DNA from: CAZMGV01 sp964565925
GTDB lineage: Bacteria; JAGRBM01; JAHCIT01
Reading direction: 5' to 3'
Length of the DNA stretch: 51,201 nucleotides
Assembly: GCA_964565925.1 (NCBI GenBank)
Contig: CAZMGV010000025.1
Span: 1 to 51,201, forward strand
Position numbers and translations under genes: made by a program
In this document: in pieces, positions 7,515 through 15,515 of the stretch
Layout: each line of letters begins with the position of its first letter
How positions within the stretch are numbered: the first letter of the stretch is position 1
Notes under the pieces: model-generated
Database searches by the model: none
What the model saw: the letters and a program-made list of their open reading frames with translations, nothing else
Told to the model about the DNA's origin: nothing

Positions 7515-8576
7515 ATGAGCCCTGCCGTGCTGACCGCCGTCCGTACCACCGAACCGGAAAACAACGAACAGCAGACCGTACGCCGTCCGCGCCCCTCGCC
7601 GCCCTTGTGGCAGCAGTTCGCCGTCGAAGCCGTGCAGCTGCTCCGGTCCGATCTGGCCGATGTCGAATCGGCCATCCGGGCGCGCTGCGACGGAATTGCC
7701 GATCCGCTGCCCGGCGCCTGCCGCCACCTGGTGACGGCCGACGGAAAGCGGCTGCGGCCGATTCTGGCGCTGCTCGGGTCGCGGATCGCCGGTGTCAGCC
7801 GCGACCGGGCGATCCGCATCGCCGCGGCTTCGGAGCTGGTCCACTCGGCCTCGCTGCTCCACGACGACGTGCTCGACGACAGCACGAAGCGGCGCGGCAA
7901 GGACGCCGCCCGGGTGCTTTACGGAAACCGCATCAGCGTGCTCGGCGGCAATCACCTGCTGGTCGGCGCCCTGATTGAACTGACCGCCTGCGCGCCGGAG
8001 GATCTCGCCTCCGTGCTCAAGGTGCTCGACGAACTGGTGGAAGGCGAAGTCCTCCAGCACAACCTGCGGACCCGGCCGGTCATTCCCGCTCCGGTGTACC
8101 AGCAGGTGGTCGCCCGCAAGACGGCGTCTCTCATCGAATGGGCCGTGTCGGCGCCCGCCGCCGGGACGCCGCACTTCAGGAATCTGTCGCACTACGGCTA
8201 CCACCTGGGCGTTGCGTTCCAGATGGTCGACGACCTGCTGGATGTGATCGGAGACGCCGCCAAGGTCGGCAAGAATCTTGCGAACGACGTCAAGGAAGGG
8301 AAACCCTCGCTTCCGCTCGTCATCGCGTGCGACCTGTTCCCCGAGGCCCGCACCGAAGCCCGCCGGGTGTTCACGCTCCCCGAATCGGACCGCGAAGGCG
8401 GCGAGCTGACCGCCCTGTTCGGGTATCTAACCCACGAGCGGACCGTCGATCTGGGCCGCCGGTGGATACAGTCCATCACCCAGGAGGCGCTGCTCGCCAT
8501 CCGGGCGCTTCCCGACTCGCCGGAGCGGGAACTGCTGGAGCGCGCGACGCTGGCCCTCGAAAACCGGGCGATCTGA
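7515..8576 (+). CDS. Trans-polyprenyl diphosphate synthase
   Basis: A 353-residue all-alpha isoprenoid synthase that lengthens allylic diphosphates with IPP to make the side chain for menaquinone. GKRLRP at 78-83, the first Asp-rich motif HDDVLD (116-121) and the second DDLLD (239-243) are intact. The usual VGD ahead of helix F reads GGN here, a mild departure. A ~30-residue Pro-rich leader precedes the fold. ATG 7515 with GAGGAG just upstream is preferred to an ATG 22 codons earlier that lies inside the preceding gene. The adjacent menA, 16 bases downstream, supports a role in menaquinone synthesis; chain length (hepta or octa) cannot be read. Confidence 0.92.
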   Translation: MSPAVLTAVRTTEPENNEQQTVRRPRPSPPLWQQFAVEAVQLLRSDLADVESAIRARCDGIADPLPGACRHLVTADGKRLRPILALLGSRIAGVSRDRAIRIAAASELVHSASLLHDDVLDDSTKRRGKDAARVLYGNRISVLGGNHLLVGALIELTACAPEDLASVLKVLDELVEGEVLQHNLRTRPVIPAPVYQQVVARKTASLIEWAVSAPAAGTPHFRNLSHYGYHLGVAFQMVDDLLDVIGDAAKVGKNLANDVKEGKPSLPLVIACDLFPEARTEARRVFTLPESDREGGELTALFGYLTHERTVDLGRRWIQSITQEALLAIRALPDSPERELLERATLALENRAI

Positions 8577-8592
8577 ACCTATCGTCCCCCGG

Positions 8593-9525
8593 ATGAACCT
8601 GTCTGCCGGAAAAGCGCAGCCGTCCCGGACCGTCCTCTGGATCCGGGCCATGCGCCTGTTTTCGCTGCCAGCGGTTCTGGTGCCGCTCATGGTCGGCGCC
8701 GGACTGGCCCGCCAGTCCCGTCAGCCCGTCGACTGGACCCTGATGATCTGGATGACCGTATCGGCGACGGCGATGCTGCTTGCCGTCAATATCCGTAACG
8801 ACATCGACGATTTTGATCGCGGCCTCGACAAGCCTGACCAGCCGATGGGGGCCGCCGGCAGCGGCGTGCTCCCTGACGGACTGCTGTCGCTGCGCCAAAT
8901 GAAGGCGGCGCTCGGAATCCTGTCGGCGGTGGCGGCGCTCGCAGCGTTCCCTATTGTCATTGAGCGGGGAGTCGGGGTTCTGCTGCTCGGCTTTGCCGGT
9001 TTCTCCCTCGGACTTCTCTATACCGCCCGCCCGTTCGCCCTGAAATACCGGGGGCTCGGGGACCCGCTGGTGTTCCTGCTCATGGGGCCCGTGATGGTGA
9101 GCGGCATCGACTGGGTACTGACCGGCGAAATCGAACCGTATCGAGTGCTGGCGGGAGTGCCTGTCGGACTGCTGGCCGTCCTGATACTCCACTGTAACAA
9201 CTGGCGGGATATGGATTCGGACCGGGAAACGGGGACGCTCACCGTCGCCATTCGGCTGGGGGAGCGTGGATCCCGTCACTACGCGGGTTTTCTGGCGCTG
9301 GGCGCACTGTTAACCGTCGCCGTTTCCGTTTCGCTCCGGAGCGTGCCGCCGGCTTCGCTGGCCGTTGTCTTGAGCCTTCCGAAAGCGTTCGCTACTCTCC
9401 GGCTCATACGGGATGGCCGGGAGGCTTACCGGCGGCGCGGACCGAAGGGCGATCCGACTTTCCACGCCGCCCAGCTCCATCTGCTCTTCGGACTCCTGTA
9501 TTCGGCGGGACTGTTCTTCGGCTGA
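8593..9525 (+). CDS. menA: MenA, 1,4-dihydroxy-2-naphthoate polyprenyltransferase
   Basis: A 310-residue UbiA-family membrane prenyltransferase with eight to nine hydrophobic segments. It should attach the polyprenyl chain to DHNA to make demethylmenaquinone. The two Asp-rich motifs are clear: NIRNDIDDFDRGLD (about 76-89) and NNWRDMDSDRETG (about 204-216), the second in the MenA rather than the UbiA style. It directly follows the polyprenyl diphosphate synthase. A strong hairpin follows the stop. No other men genes are in the window, so other UbiA-family roles are possible but less likely. Confidence 0.85.
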   Translation: MNLSAGKAQPSRTVLWIRAMRLFSLPAVLVPLMVGAGLARQSRQPVDWTLMIWMTVSATAMLLAVNIRNDIDDFDRGLDKPDQPMGAAGSGVLPDGLLSLRQMKAALGILSAVAALAAFPIVIERGVGVLLLGFAGFSLGLLYTARPFALKYRGLGDPLVFLLMGPVMVSGIDWVLTGEIEPYRVLAGVPVGLLAVLILHCNNWRDMDSDRETGTLTVAIRLGERGSRHYAGFLALGALLTVAVSVSLRSVPPASLAVVLSLPKAFATLRLIRDGREAYRRRGPKGDPTFHAAQLHLLFGLLYSAGLFFG

Positions 9526-9543
9526 ACTTGCGGGCGGCCCGGG

Positions 9544-9575
9544 ACTCCCGCAGCGCATGGCGCGGGAGTTTTTTT
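9544..9575 (+). terminator. Terminator hairpin after menA
   Basis: ACTCCCGC (9544-9551) pairs with GCGGGAGT (9562-9569) over a 10-base loop, followed by seven Ts (9569-9575): a classical intrinsic terminator. It merges with the start of the next gene: GGGAG in the 3' arm is placed as its ribosome-binding site and the TTG start begins inside the T-run. Confidence 0.8.
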
Positions 9576-10122
9576 GACCAAGACAGTTCCCCACAAACCA
9601 GAGCTCAGGGCGCCTAAACTGATGGCCGATGCGATCGGCCAGCTGATGGAGTTCTGGAACTTCAAGAGCAACCTGGGCCGGATCTGGACGCTGCTCTACC
9701 TGTCGCCGGACCCGGTGGCGGCCGCCGACATCGCCGATTCGCTTAACCTGTCGGCCGGGGCCGTCAGCATGGCGACCAACGAGCTCCTGCGCTGGAAGGC
9801 GATCCGCAAGATCCACCAGCCCGGCGAGCGCAAGGATTTCTTCACCGCCGAAACCGACCTGTGGCGGCTGATCACGGGCGTGCTCACCGACCGGGAACGG
9901 CGCGAGATCGAATCGGCGCTGGAAGCGTTCAAAGAAGCGCTCACCGCCCTGGATTCCGAGAAAGACCACTACGATCCCAAGGACTTCAAGTTCAAGAAGG
10001 AACGTATCGAGCGGATGTTCCAGCTCGCCATGATGGGCAAGACGATGCTCGATACGCTTCTCAATCAGGCCCAGCTGAACATGAAGCCGATCCGCGAGCA
10101 TCTGGACAAGCTGAAAAGCTGA
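9574..10122 (+). CDS. GbsR/MarR-type winged-helix regulator
   Basis: A 182-residue transcription factor with a winged helix at about 25-95 (VAAADIADSLNLSAGAVSMA as recognition region, then a basic wing around IHQPGERKDFF) and a helical C-terminal dimerisation part. This layout is that of the GbsR branch of the MarR superfamily, which often controls osmoprotectant or transport genes. The TTG at 9574 has GGGAG at good spacing, but that site is in the menA terminator stem; an in-frame ATG at 9622 is the alternative. It is convergent with amtB1 and shows no obvious target in the window. Confidence 0.8.
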   Translation: MTKTVPHKPELRAPKLMADAIGQLMEFWNFKSNLGRIWTLLYLSPDPVAAADIADSLNLSAGAVSMATNELLRWKAIRKIHQPGERKDFFTAETDLWRLITGVLTDRERREIESALEAFKEALTALDSEKDHYDPKDFKFKKERIERMFQLAMMGKTMLDTLLNQAQLNMKPIREHLDKLKS

Positions 10123-10153
10123 TCGCCCAGCCCTCTTCAAAGGTAAATATTGC

Positions 10154-10191
10154 AAAAAGCTGCGCCCACTCCCTTTTCAGGGAATGGGCGC
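10154..10191 (-). terminator. Bidirectional terminator between gbsR-like gene and amtB1
   Basis: GCGCCCA (10162-10168) pairs with TGGGCGC (10185-10191), continued inward by TCCC/GGGA. On the minus strand the stem is followed by a run of five Ts, so it should end amtB1-strand transcripts. On the plus strand only TGGTTT follows. Transcripts from amtB1 ending here would carry the structured element at 10204-10364. Confidence 0.65.
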
Positions 10192-10203
10192 TGGTTTAAG
10201 GAT

Positions 10204-10364
10204 GGAGGGCCGGAGCCTGGTTCAGGGATTGGGAAAAAACCGGGAGCGGCACCTTATGTGGGACTTGCCAGTCTGACCGCTTGCGCGGTCAAACGATCCC
10301 GTGGCAACCCCGGGTGCCGGAACCCGGTGGAGGAAACCCTCTGCTACCGGGCTCCGGCCTCTCC
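10204..10364. ncRNA. Unassigned structured RNA element, copy 1
   Basis: A 161-base element with a long closing stem (10204-10221 with 10346-10364). Inside are nested helices ACCGGG (10239-10244) with CCCGGT (10323-10328), GGCACC (10248-10253) with GGTGCC (10313-10318), TTGCCA (10265-10270) with TGGCAA (10302-10307), and an apical hairpin GACCGC/GCGGTC (10275-10290). GGGAT (10225-10229) can pair with ATCCC (10296-10300) as a pseudoknot. A small GAGG/CCTC hairpin sits in the 3' strand of the large internal loop. A related copy lies at 12671-12827. Strand is unresolved: the apical loop is GCAA (GNRA) on the minus strand, which favours the amtB strand and a position in the amtB1 3' UTR before the terminator; the rod with a small hairpin in the 3' bubble strand, read on plus, recalls 6S RNA architecture. 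I recognise no known riboswitch core. Confidence 0.6.
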
Positions 10365-10403
10365 AAGGTTTTGAGTGCTGCACTGACTCCTTAGCTCCGA
10401 CGA

Positions 10404-12068
10404 TTAGTGCGCGTGCGGCGTTTCCGACGCCTTGTCGAGCACCACGCCGACGTAGCCCTGGAGACCCATTTCCGGGATATCCAGACCTTCGATCTCGTCT
10501 TCCGCCTTTGTGCGCAAACCGATCGTCTTGTCGATCAACTTGAACACGATGAAACCGATGATGCCGACGTAAACGAAATTCGCCAGAACGCCGATCGCTT
10601 CCGCGATAAACTGGCTCGCATCGCCGTAGAAGAGACCCTTCACCGGACCGGCAACGCCGTTCCAGCCGTCGCCGTAAGAACCGTCGGCAAAGAGACCCAG
10701 CGCCAGACAGCCCCAGGCTCCGTTAAACCCATGGACCGCAACTGCGCCGACCGGATCGTCGACCTTCAACACACGTTCGATAAAGAACACCGCTTCAACG
10801 ACGATGATGCCAGAGATGAGTCCGATAATGCAGGCGGCCCCGGAGTTCACGAACGCGCAGGGCGCCGTGATTGCCACAAGACCGGCGAGCATACCGTTGG
10901 CCATCATGCTGGGATCGGGCTTGCCGATGCGGAATTTCCAGACGTAGAGCGTCGCCGCAAGTGCACCCGTCATGGAGGCGAGCATCGTGTTGGTCGCAAC
11001 CACCGAGATCCGGAGATCCGTGCCAGCCAGCGTGGAGCCTGGGTTAAACCCGAACCAGCCGAAGGCCAGAATGAACGTGCCGACGATCGCCATCGGAATG
11101 TTGTGGCCGGGGATCGGATTCGGGCTGCCGTCCTTGTTGTACTTTCCGACACGCGGACCGATCAGCCAACCGCCGACCAGCGCCAGTACGCCGCCCGTGA
11201 GGTGCACGACAGAAGACCCGGCGAAGTCCACATGACCGTGGCCCAGGCCGAAATTCGCGCCGAGCGTCGCCAGCCAGCCACCGCCCCACACCCAGCATCC
11301 GTAGATCGGGTAGATGATGGTGCCGACGGCCAGGCCGTACACCATGAAAGATTTGAAATTCCAGCGTTCGGCCATCGACCCGGTCGGAATCGTGGCGGTC
11401 GTGTCCATGAACACCATCTGGAACAGGAACAGCGCAAAGATTCCGACGTCATAAACGTCGGAGCCCAGGAAGAAGCCCTTGGTTCCGAACAGTGTCAGGC
11501 TCTTGCCGGCTACCGTGATGCTGAAGGCCGAATTGAGCACGTCCGTACCGCCAAGAACGCCAAGCGGCCCGAAGCCGCCAAACATGAAGGCGAAGCCGCA
11601 GACATAAAATCCGAGCATGCCGAGCGGATAGATCATGAAGTTCATCGACATGGTGTGAGCCACGTTCTTGGCCCGGGTGAAGCCCGTTTCGACCATGGCG
11701 AAACCGGCCTGCATGAACATGACGAGGAAGCCCGTGATGAGCGTCCACACCATATTGATGCCGACCTTGTTCTTGCCCACCTGGTTGGCGACATCGGTCA
11801 GCGTCAGCTTGCCCGGCGTCGACTGCGGCACATCGGCGATATTGCCGGTGGCTGCGCCGCTCGCATCCGGGAAACGTCCGGCCGCTGGAGCCGGAACGTC
11901 AATAGCGGGCTCCGCCGGTGCTGCGACAACAGGCGCCGGAGCAGGAGGCGGGGTCGCCTCTGCCGGTGCCGCGGCCGCAGGCGCATCGTCGGCCGACGCC
12001 CACATGGGCGCGGCCAGCGCTAGCGCCAGCATGAACAGTGCAATCAGACTGAAACTCTTTTTCGACAT
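10404..12068 (-). CDS. amtB: Ammonium transporter AmtB, paralogue 1
   Basis: A 554-residue ammonium channel. A signal peptide (about 1-26, ending ASA) is followed by a ~60-residue Ala/Pro-rich periplasmic segment, then about 11 membrane helices. The Amt signature DFAGSSVVHLTGG carries the first pore histidine and VHGFNGAWG the second, so the conducting twin-His site is intact. The C-terminal tail GLDIPEMGLQGY matches the conserved cytoplasmic region that contacts PII proteins. The start is supported by GGCAGGAA just upstream, conserved with the paralogue at 12950-14626. A sigma-54 motif lies about 255 bases upstream. The partner PII gene is at 15516. Confidence 0.96.
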   Translation of the reverse strand: MSKKSFSLIALFMLALALAAPMWASADDAPAAAAPAEATPPPAPAPVVAAPAEPAIDVPAPAAGRFPDASGAATGNIADVPQSTPGKLTLTDVANQVGKNKVGINMVWTLITGFLVMFMQAGFAMVETGFTRAKNVAHTMSMNFMIYPLGMLGFYVCGFAFMFGGFGPLGVLGGTDVLNSAFSITVAGKSLTLFGTKGFFLGSDVYDVGIFALFLFQMVFMDTTATIPTGSMAERWNFKSFMVYGLAVGTIIYPIYGCWVWGGGWLATLGANFGLGHGHVDFAGSSVVHLTGGVLALVGGWLIGPRVGKYNKDGSPNPIPGHNIPMAIVGTFILAFGWFGFNPGSTLAGTDLRISVVATNTMLASMTGALAATLYVWKFRIGKPDPSMMANGMLAGLVAITAPCAFVNSGAACIIGLISGIIVVEAVFFIERVLKVDDPVGAVAVHGFNGAWGCLALGLFADGSYGDGWNGVAGPVKGLFYGDASQFIAEAIGVLANFVYVGIIGFIVFKLIDKTIGLRTKAEDEIEGLDIPEMGLQGYVGVVLDKASETPHAH

Positions 12069-12323
12069 GACTTTTTCCTGCCTCTCCCGTGACCTTCGTT
12101 AAAGTCGGTTGAGTTCGGTCTTGCTGCGCAGGGGTTTATTCCGGACCTGTGTGGTGGTTGTCGGTTCACATCCCGGACCTTCCGGCTCTTGCCGGAAAAC
12201 TCCAGGGAAACGGTCTTTCCTAAAACTCCGAACAGCAAAACGGTTTATGTGGTTGTCTCTCAGGCGAAACGCACCAAGCCGGGTGGATCGAACGGCACGG
12301 CGGTCTTTCCCGGAGGGACCGAT

Positions 12324-12339
12324 TGCACTTGGCGGGCCA
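12324..12339 (-). promoter_or_regulatory. Sigma-54 promoter of amtB1
   Basis: On the minus strand the sequence is TGGCCCGCCAAGTGCA, against consensus TGGCACG-N4-TTGCA: GG and GC are at the exact -24/-12 spacing and only two informative positions differ. The start of transcription would be near 12313, at the start of a ~55-base leader block (about 12254-12311) that is conserved in front of amtB2 (14677-14731). The leader of amtB1 is about 245 bases, with roughly 140 extra bases relative to amtB2, including a TTCCGG/CCGGAA hairpin at 12180-12197. Confidence 0.7.
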
Positions 12340-12670
12340 TAAAAATCGATGGCATCGCCGAAGGCCCCTGGATTTGACCGGAAATGAGGCCGAATAGCGG
12401 ATCAGGCGATGGATGTTAAGATATTGTTATTAATGGAAAAATAGGCATCAGCGAGAGCTCCCGGCTAAGAAACTTAACTACGGCTACAAATGTATGTTCC
12501 GGGCACTTAAATCTTACCGCAGCCAATCGTTCTGTCTGTTTTTTACGCAATCTTCGGGCGCTTCGACCACGCTTCTGCCTAACTATTAAGCTCCGGCAGG
12601 CCTCTACAGTCGAGTACATTGAGCACAGTCATCGTCGAAAGGCCAGGTCTTTAACTACTGAGATTAAATG
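12340..12670. other. Gene-free AT-richer stretch upstream of amtB1
   Basis: No convincing gene is visible. Fragments such as GATGTTAAGATATTGTTATT resemble the region behind the amtB2 promoter (around 14795), consistent with duplication of the upstream region together with amtB. No perfect NtrC site (GCACC-N5-GGTGC) was found; the nearest is a partial CACC/GGTG pair in the leader near 12272-12284. Confidence 0.4.
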
Positions 12671-12827
12671 GAGAGCCGGAGACCGATTCAGGGATTGGGA
12701 AAATACCAGTCAGAACACCCGATACGGGACTGGCCAGCCGAACTGTTTGCACGGTGCGGCGATCCCATGGCAGTCCCGGGCGCCGCTGCCCGGTGGAGGA
12801 AATCCTCTGATCGGCTCCGGTCTCTCC
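12671..12827. ncRNA. Unassigned structured RNA element, copy 2
   Basis: A 157-base relative of the element at 10204-10364. The closing stem pairs 12671-12688 with 12811-12827 through GGAGAG, CCGGAG and CCGAT blocks. Shared with copy 1 are TCAGGGATTGGGAAAA near the 5' side, CGATCCC (pseudoknot partner of GGGAT, 12692-12696 with 12762-12766), and GGTGGAGGAAAYCCTCTG near the 3' side. The stem GACTGgCCA/TGGCAGTC replaces TTGCCA/TGGCAA of copy 1, a covarying change, and the apical hairpin (about 12738-12760) keeps the loop while its stem sequence differs. The middle arms differ: this copy can form CCCG/CGGG and CCGGGC/GCCCGG local hairpins. It lies beyond the amtB2 terminator, so on the amtB strand it would need its own promoter or read-through. 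Confidence 0.6.
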
Positions 12828-12870
12828 AAACTTTGCTGAACCCCGGTGGATGGAAAGCAAAACGGCGGCC

Positions 12871-12910
12871 GCAAAACAAAGGACCCGGCGGATTTCCCCG
12901 CCGGGTCCTT
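12871..12910 (-). terminator. Terminator after amtB2
   Basis: A 13-bp perfect stem (12879-12891 with 12898-12910) with a six-base loop follows the amtB2 stop by about 40 bases. On the minus strand it is followed by TTTGTTTTG. The hairpin also faces the structured element from the plus strand, but without a T-run there. Confidence 0.75.
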
Positions 12911-12949
12911 CATGCCGCAAGTGGCAGTCATATTCCTAACACACACAAC

Positions 12950-14626
12950 TCAGTGTGAGTGCGGAGTTTCCGCAGCCTTGTCGAGCACAACCCCGACATA
13001 ACCCTGAAGGCCCATCTCAGGAACATCGAGTCCTTCGATTTCCTCTTCGACAGTCGTGCGCATGGTACCGAACATTACCGCGATAAGTTTAAACACCACG
13101 AAACTGATCGCGCCGATGTAGACGAAATTCGCAACCACGCCGATACATTCGGCAACGAACTGGCTCGTATCGCCGTAAAACAGGCCCTTCACCGGACCGG
13201 CGACGCCGTTCCAGCCGTCGCCGTAGGAACCGTCGGCAAAAAGACCCAGAGCCAGGACGCCCCAGGCGCCGTTCATGCCGTGTACGGCGATCGCGCCGAC
13301 CGGATCGTCGATCTTGAGTTGACGCTCGACGAAGAATGCCCCTTCGACGACCAGAAGACCTGCGACAACGCCGATCACACACGCTCCCATCGACGTTACG
13401 AACGCACAAGGAGCCGTAATTGCCACCAGTCCGGCCAGCATGCCGTTGGCCATCATGCTCGGATCAGGTTTGCCCATACGAACCTTCCAGCACCACAACG
13501 TTGCGACGATCGAACCGGTCATCGATGCAAGCATCGTATTGGTCGCAACGACGGAGATACGCAGATCCGTTCCGGCGAGTGTCGATCCGGGGTTAAATCC
13601 GAACCAGCCGAAGGCCAGGATAAAGGTGCCGACAATCGCCATCGGAATATTGTGGCCGGGGATCGGGTTCGGTGAGCCGTCCTTGTTGTACTTTCCAGTA
13701 CGTGGTCCGAGCATCCAGGCGCCGACCAGGGCGATCACACCGCCCGTCATGTGCACGACTGACGATCCGGCAAAATCCACATGCCCGTGGCCCAGACCGA
13801 AGTTTGCACCCAAGGTCGCCAGCCAGCCGCCGCCCCATACCCAGCATCCGTAGATCGGATAGATAATCGAGCCGACGAACAGGCTGTATACGAAGAACGA
13901 TTTGTAGTTCCAGCGTTCAGCCATCGCCCCGGTCGGAATCGTGGCGGTCGTGTCCATGAACACCATCTGGAACAGGAACATCGCGAAAATACCGACGTCG
14001 TATACGTCAGACCCAAGGAAGAAACCTTTCGTCCCGAAGAGCATCAGGCTTTTGCCGGCTACCGTAATCGAGAAGCCGGAATTAAGGCCGTCGAATCCGC
14101 CCAACGTTGCGAGCGGACCCAGGCCTCCGAACATCAGGGCAAAACCGCAAACATAAAAACCAAGCATGCCGAGCGGATACACCATCATGTTCATCGCCAT
14201 GGTGTGGGCCACATTCTTGGCGCGGGTGAAGCCCGTCTCCACCATGGCGAAACCGGCCTGCATGAACATGACGAGGAAGCCAGTGATCAGCGTCCAGATC
14301 ATGTTGATCGCGATCTTGTTGTGACCGGCCTGGTTTGCGACATCGGTCAGCGTTACGGTGCCGGGTGTCGCCTGTCCCACGTCAATTGCAGTTCCGGTGT
14401 TGGCACCGGATGGATCGGGCGGGCGCGGCGACGCGGGCGCAGTGACGGTAATACTGGCAACCGCAGGTGCTGGCGGAGGTGCAGCAGGGGGCGGCACAGT
14501 CTCCGCCGCCGGAGCCGCGGCAGCCGGTGCGGCTGCCGGCGCGTCGTCGGCTAAAACGCGCAAGGGCGCGGCCAGCGCTAGCGCCAGCATGAACAGTGCG
14601 ATGAAACTTAAGATCTTTTTCGACAT
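12950..14626 (-). CDS. amtB: Ammonium transporter AmtB, paralogue 2
   Basis: A 558-residue close paralogue of the amtB gene at 10404-12068, with the same order: signal peptide, Ala/Pro-rich periplasmic lead, 11-helix core with DFAGSSVVHMTGG and VHGMNGAWG pore histidines, and a GLDVPEMGLQGY tail. The open frame extends to 14677, but ATG 14626 (MSKKIL) is chosen because it aligns with the start of paralogue 1 and the same GGCAGGAA ribosome-binding sequence precedes both. Differences cluster in the N-terminal linker and in the cytoplasmic loop before the second histidine. It has its own sigma-54 motif and terminator, so the two transporters can be expressed separately. Confidence 0.95.
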   Translation of the reverse strand: MSKKILSFIALFMLALALAAPLRVLADDAPAAAPAAAAPAAETVPPPAAPPPAPAVASITVTAPASPRPPDPSGANTGTAIDVGQATPGTVTLTDVANQAGHNKIAINMIWTLITGFLVMFMQAGFAMVETGFTRAKNVAHTMAMNMMVYPLGMLGFYVCGFALMFGGLGPLATLGGFDGLNSGFSITVAGKSLMLFGTKGFFLGSDVYDVGIFAMFLFQMVFMDTTATIPTGAMAERWNYKSFFVYSLFVGSIIYPIYGCWVWGGGWLATLGANFGLGHGHVDFAGSSVVHMTGGVIALVGAWMLGPRTGKYNKDGSPNPIPGHNIPMAIVGTFILAFGWFGFNPGSTLAGTDLRISVVATNTMLASMTGSIVATLWCWKVRMGKPDPSMMANGMLAGLVAITAPCAFVTSMGACVIGVVAGLLVVEGAFFVERQLKIDDPVGAIAVHGMNGAWGVLALGLFADGSYGDGWNGVAGPVKGLFYGDTSQFVAECIGVVANFVYIGAISFVVFKLIAVMFGTMRTTVEEEIEGLDVPEMGLQGYVGVVLDKAAETPHSH

Positions 14627-14740
14627 GATTATTCCTGCCTCTCCCATGTTCGGCGAGATGTTCACGTTATTGCTCAATCAGGCGAAACATGCCGCGCCAG
14701 GTGGATCGGATGGCGCGACAGTCTTTCCCGCCGCGCTAGA

Positions 14741-14756
14741 AGCATTGGCTATGCCA
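14741..14756 (-). promoter_or_regulatory. Sigma-54 promoter of amtB2
   Basis: On the minus strand TGGCATAGCCAATGCT has GG and GC at the correct -24/-12 spacing, with TGGCA and TGCT matching consensus. It lies the same distance (10-11 bases) from the conserved leader block as the amtB1 promoter does from its copy, which makes both more credible. The predicted leader is about 105 bases. Confidence 0.65.
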
Positions 14757-15165
14757 TTGAAATCGTTAGAGAAATATTAAGAACGCAAATCGCGGCGATA
14801 AGATGTTAGGACGAATAATCTACCGTCATGGGAAGTTGCGAAAAAGAGTAATGAGTTCAGACCCGAAAATCTTCGAAACCGGTTGTTAAGATTTTCCCGA
14901 TTCTCTGGAATCAACATTTTGTTAAATGACTACCGTGGAGCCATCAGGGAACCGTTAGGGCAAGCCCGATTCGACCTCGTTCCGTGCCACAAAAAACAGC
15001 GGCGCCGGATAATTCCGCTTAAAACATATGCACTTGTCCAGGAGAATTTGAATGTCGCCAGGTACAGGAAACGGAATCCATCTTTCTGTGGATAACAGGT
15101 AATTGCCCTTTAGCTACCGGCAGTTATCACGGATGACCGCCTTCAGCATTTGCCGCTCGTCCACT
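14757..15165. other. Gene-free region between amtB2 and glnB/glnK promoters
   Basis: An AT-richer divergent control region of about 400 bases. A 70-codon open frame at 14883-15095 has no recognisable content and an unfavourable composition, so I do not call it. The region is the natural place for NtrC enhancer sites, but I see no perfect site by eye. Confidence 0.4.
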
Positions 15166-15181
15166 TGGTTACCGAATTGCA
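15166..15181 (+). promoter_or_regulatory. Possible sigma-54 promoter of glnB/glnK
   Basis: TGGTTACCGAATTGCA has TGG and TTGCA at the exact -24/-12 spacing. It is about 335 bases before the glnB/glnK start, so the leader would be long; I found no better-placed match closer to the gene. Confidence 0.4.
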
Positions 15182-15515
15182 TTTCGCCGTTACCCGAATG
15201 CGGAGAAGGACCGGTTTCTTCTTCGCGTGAAGGTGCGCGTATTTGATTACGGCCTGCAGCGCCAGAATGAGTAAGGAGCGTTCGAGGTACGCCGTCAGTA
15301 GATGACGGCGGATCCGGTGGAAACGGACTCTCCTTAACAAAACAAACGGTGCAGGCGGGACCTTCGGGCAACCAACAAATTGGTACGCGCCGTTGACGTC
15401 TTCAAACAGAAAAATCAGCCTCGGGCACGGCAAATCTGAATTCGTCCATGGTAACGCTACGGACGGGTGGGTAGGTTAAGCCGCCGCGACGGGGCCGATC
15501 TCAGGAGCTGACTGG

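Noticed and set aside
10204..10364. Cobalamin, SAM, TPP or c-di-GMP riboswitch identity for the structured element
   Set aside because: Fragments such as GGCAACC and CCGGTG occur, but their order and surrounding cores do not match any of these aptamers on either strand.
10407..12023. Long plus-strand open frame (538 codons) opposite amtB1
   Set aside because: It mirrors the amtB1 reading frame in GC-rich DNA, has low-complexity His/Arg/Asp-rich translation and no family resemblance.
14883..15095. 70-codon plus-strand open frame between amtB2 and glnB/glnK
   Set aside because: No ribosome-binding site, no recognisable domain, and it lies in a divergent control region.
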